From Anisakis pegreffii (Eukaryota; Nematoda; Chromadorea; Rhabditida; Anisakidae): a stretch of DNA of 64,000 bases. The stretch lies in NCBI GenBank assembly GCA_035041965.1, contig JAPYMA010003055.1:92711-156710 (forward strand), written 5' to 3'. Below are positions 62,521-64,000 of this stretch, in pieces. The notes beneath the pieces are model-generated. The model made no database searches. It saw only the letters and a program-made list of their open reading frames with translations, and was not told the origin of the DNA. Within the stretch, counting starts at the first letter, position 1, and the number at the start of each line of letters is the position of its first letter. The position numbers and the translations under genes are program-made.

Positions 62521-64000
62521 TCAGATGTTGAGCTGATGCTCCACCCCGATGATGGCCATGATATCGGGGTGGGCCTCCTTGAACTTCTTGATAAATGAGC
62601 AGCACTGGTCTGCCCTCCTCGCCTCCTCGGAGGCTAGGTGCCTCTTCCTGGGGTTGGGCACACTAGCCTCTTCTGCGGCCTCCACTGGGACCGCGATGTG
62701 CGAGGCATCGCGGCCCAGGATCGTCAGCCGCTCGGAGGCGGCGATACGTGCCTCCTTGATTTTCTTGGAGGCACCCACGCACCTCTCGGCTCGGTGATCA
62801 TCCATAATTGCTTTCGTGTCGGCCGCCGAGAGGTGTTCTGAGGGCAATATGACCACGTGGCCACACCACGTGCAGAGAGCTGAAACTTATTTCAGGTTGA
62901 ATGATATACTAACAATAAGACTGTAACAACATCATAATGAATTAATCAATCCACTATCAGAGCATACATCATCTGGAACTGTTTTTATAACAAGCGATTT
63001 TCTATCACTGTTACCAAAAATATGCTATTGGAGCTTTGACCGGAGAGAGATAAAGCAGAAGTAATGCCGAAAGAAAATAATCTTCTCATCAACAAACAAA
63101 CAAATCAATGAGATAGGCGAAATAATAACTTACTCTCCAGTTTGTGGCATGCGGCTCTCCGCACGTGGATTTTCCAAGCCGCAACGGTTTTGAATGGCTG
63201 TTGCGGCCTGGAACAGCCGGGTAGGCGGCACCCTGAAACAAATTCGGTTGAAGGATGGTACGAAACGAGTGCAATTAGCCATCGCAATCTTAGAAAGCCA
63301 TTGTTAGCATGAATTCAAAGCGACCAGAAAATATCAATAAATTGAAGATACTTTAAAACGTTGATCTTCATGAGAAAAGTATTCCTTCGATACTTCACTT
63401 TTGAAAACATTTACATACTGTTGAATATCGCTCGCTATTGAAATCATTATTGTCGATTAAATATCAGTCAAAAATTGATGATTAGATAATGAATCAAATG
63501 AAGAAAGATTCTAAATTAACTTACAGACTAGATGTTCGTTGCATACATGGTATGCCTCTGTTTCTGGTGCCGCTACCTCGACACGATGTTCCGGCCGCAG
63601 TCCCTCGATATTCTGCGGCCGGAATGGCTGGGGTTGTGGCCTTGGCTGCTCAGGTGTTGATGTCGGCTGCCTCCTCACGTGGCGGCTGCGCCTGAAATTC
63701 TTGTAATGAGTTGGTTTTGATGTTTCAAACGTTGTTTCAAACGTTGTTTCAATAACCACAAAGATTTATTTCCATCAAAATTCGAGCACCTTTCAAATGA
63801 TAAACAAACGTAAAATTTTAGGCGTAATTTTATCGATTTTACGTTTTCAAACCGAGTGCAAAAAGTATTCAGTATCGGAACGAAAACTTACAGCTCGTAG
63901 AAGGGAGGCTGCGCAGCCTCCATGTCGACATCAACAAGGGGTTGTTGTGGTTGTTGGTTGGGCTGGGGCTGGGGCTGGGGCTGGGGTTGGGGTTGTGGTT
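62521..64000 (-). CDS. Zinc-finger protein with Gln/Pro-rich segment, 3' part
   Basis: Four exons (beyond 64000 to 63892, 63691-63525, 63232-63134, 62879-62521) join in matching phases and end in TGA; the 5' end lies outside the window. The visible part, about 243 residues, has a Gln-Pro repeat, PLVDVDMEAAQPPFYEL, a second Pro/Gln stretch, then two zinc-binding motifs. The first is C-X4-C-X15-H-X6-H, with CRLPGC and IHVRRAACH. The second is C-X2-C-X22-H-X4-C, with CTWCGH and DDHRAERC. A basic, Ala/Glu-rich C-terminus ends IIGVEHQLNI. Introns start at GTAAGTT, closer to consensus than elsewhere in the window, and GC is higher, above all in the last exon. Probably nuclear and nucleic-acid binding; no specific family is recognised. 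Confidence 0.75.

Noticed and set aside
1..64000. CRISPR arrays, bacterial operons, prophage
   Set aside because: Spliced eukaryotic genes throughout; the only regular array is a satellite with no spacers.

Overview
The window looks like a piece of an animal nuclear genome, most likely a nematode (inference). It is AT-rich. Its genes are split into many short exons with GT..AG introns from about 90 bp to several kb. Strong 3' splice sites lie 15-22 bases upstream of two start codons, as expected if mRNAs are trans-spliced. The recognisable families are a TACC coiled-coil protein, a secreted Kunitz/proline-rich protein, a helix-rich globin and a paired-zinc-finger protein, all ordinary for a nematode. 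No spliced-leader RNA, rRNA or tRNA gene was found, so the phylum rests on gene structure and content only.

Layout. 1-7197 is a tandem satellite of about 405 bp per unit (nearly 18 copies), followed by a 193-base assembly gap (7198-7390) and one decayed copy. 7.5-20.5 kb is mostly non-coding but holds several small exon groups of uncertain status: a possible 97-residue secreted protein at 8.2-9.4 kb (+), a membrane-anchor terminal exon at 12.0 kb (+) and a 134-residue two-exon candidate at 13.6-14.1 kb (-). 20539-23671 (+) is a five-exon globin gene. 26001-30933 (-) is a six-exon gene for a 382-residue secreted protein with a cysteine-rich segment, one divergent Kunitz domain and a long Pro/Gly-rich tail. 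33078-53645 (-) is a 15-exon TACC gene. 54.6-57.1 kb has a weak plus-strand candidate. 57.95-61.1 kb is a block of low-complexity DNA with extreme strand bias, including a poly-T tract, a G-poor stretch, a G-rich stretch and a 97-bp tandem repeat. 62521-64000 (-) is the 3' part of a zinc-finger gene that runs off the right edge.

Main result. Splice phases were followed by hand through every exon. The TACC gene closes exactly in frame in three forms: a short form of 564 residues starting at its own first exon (39882), and two long forms of 1505 or 1516 residues that begin with an 898-codon acidic exon, skip the short form's first exon and use one of two alternative exons of equal phase. The Kunitz and globin genes also close exactly from ATG to stop. 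The genes show no pathway relation to one another; the TACC protein is expected at centrosomes and microtubules, the Kunitz protein outside the cell, and the globin as a haem protein.
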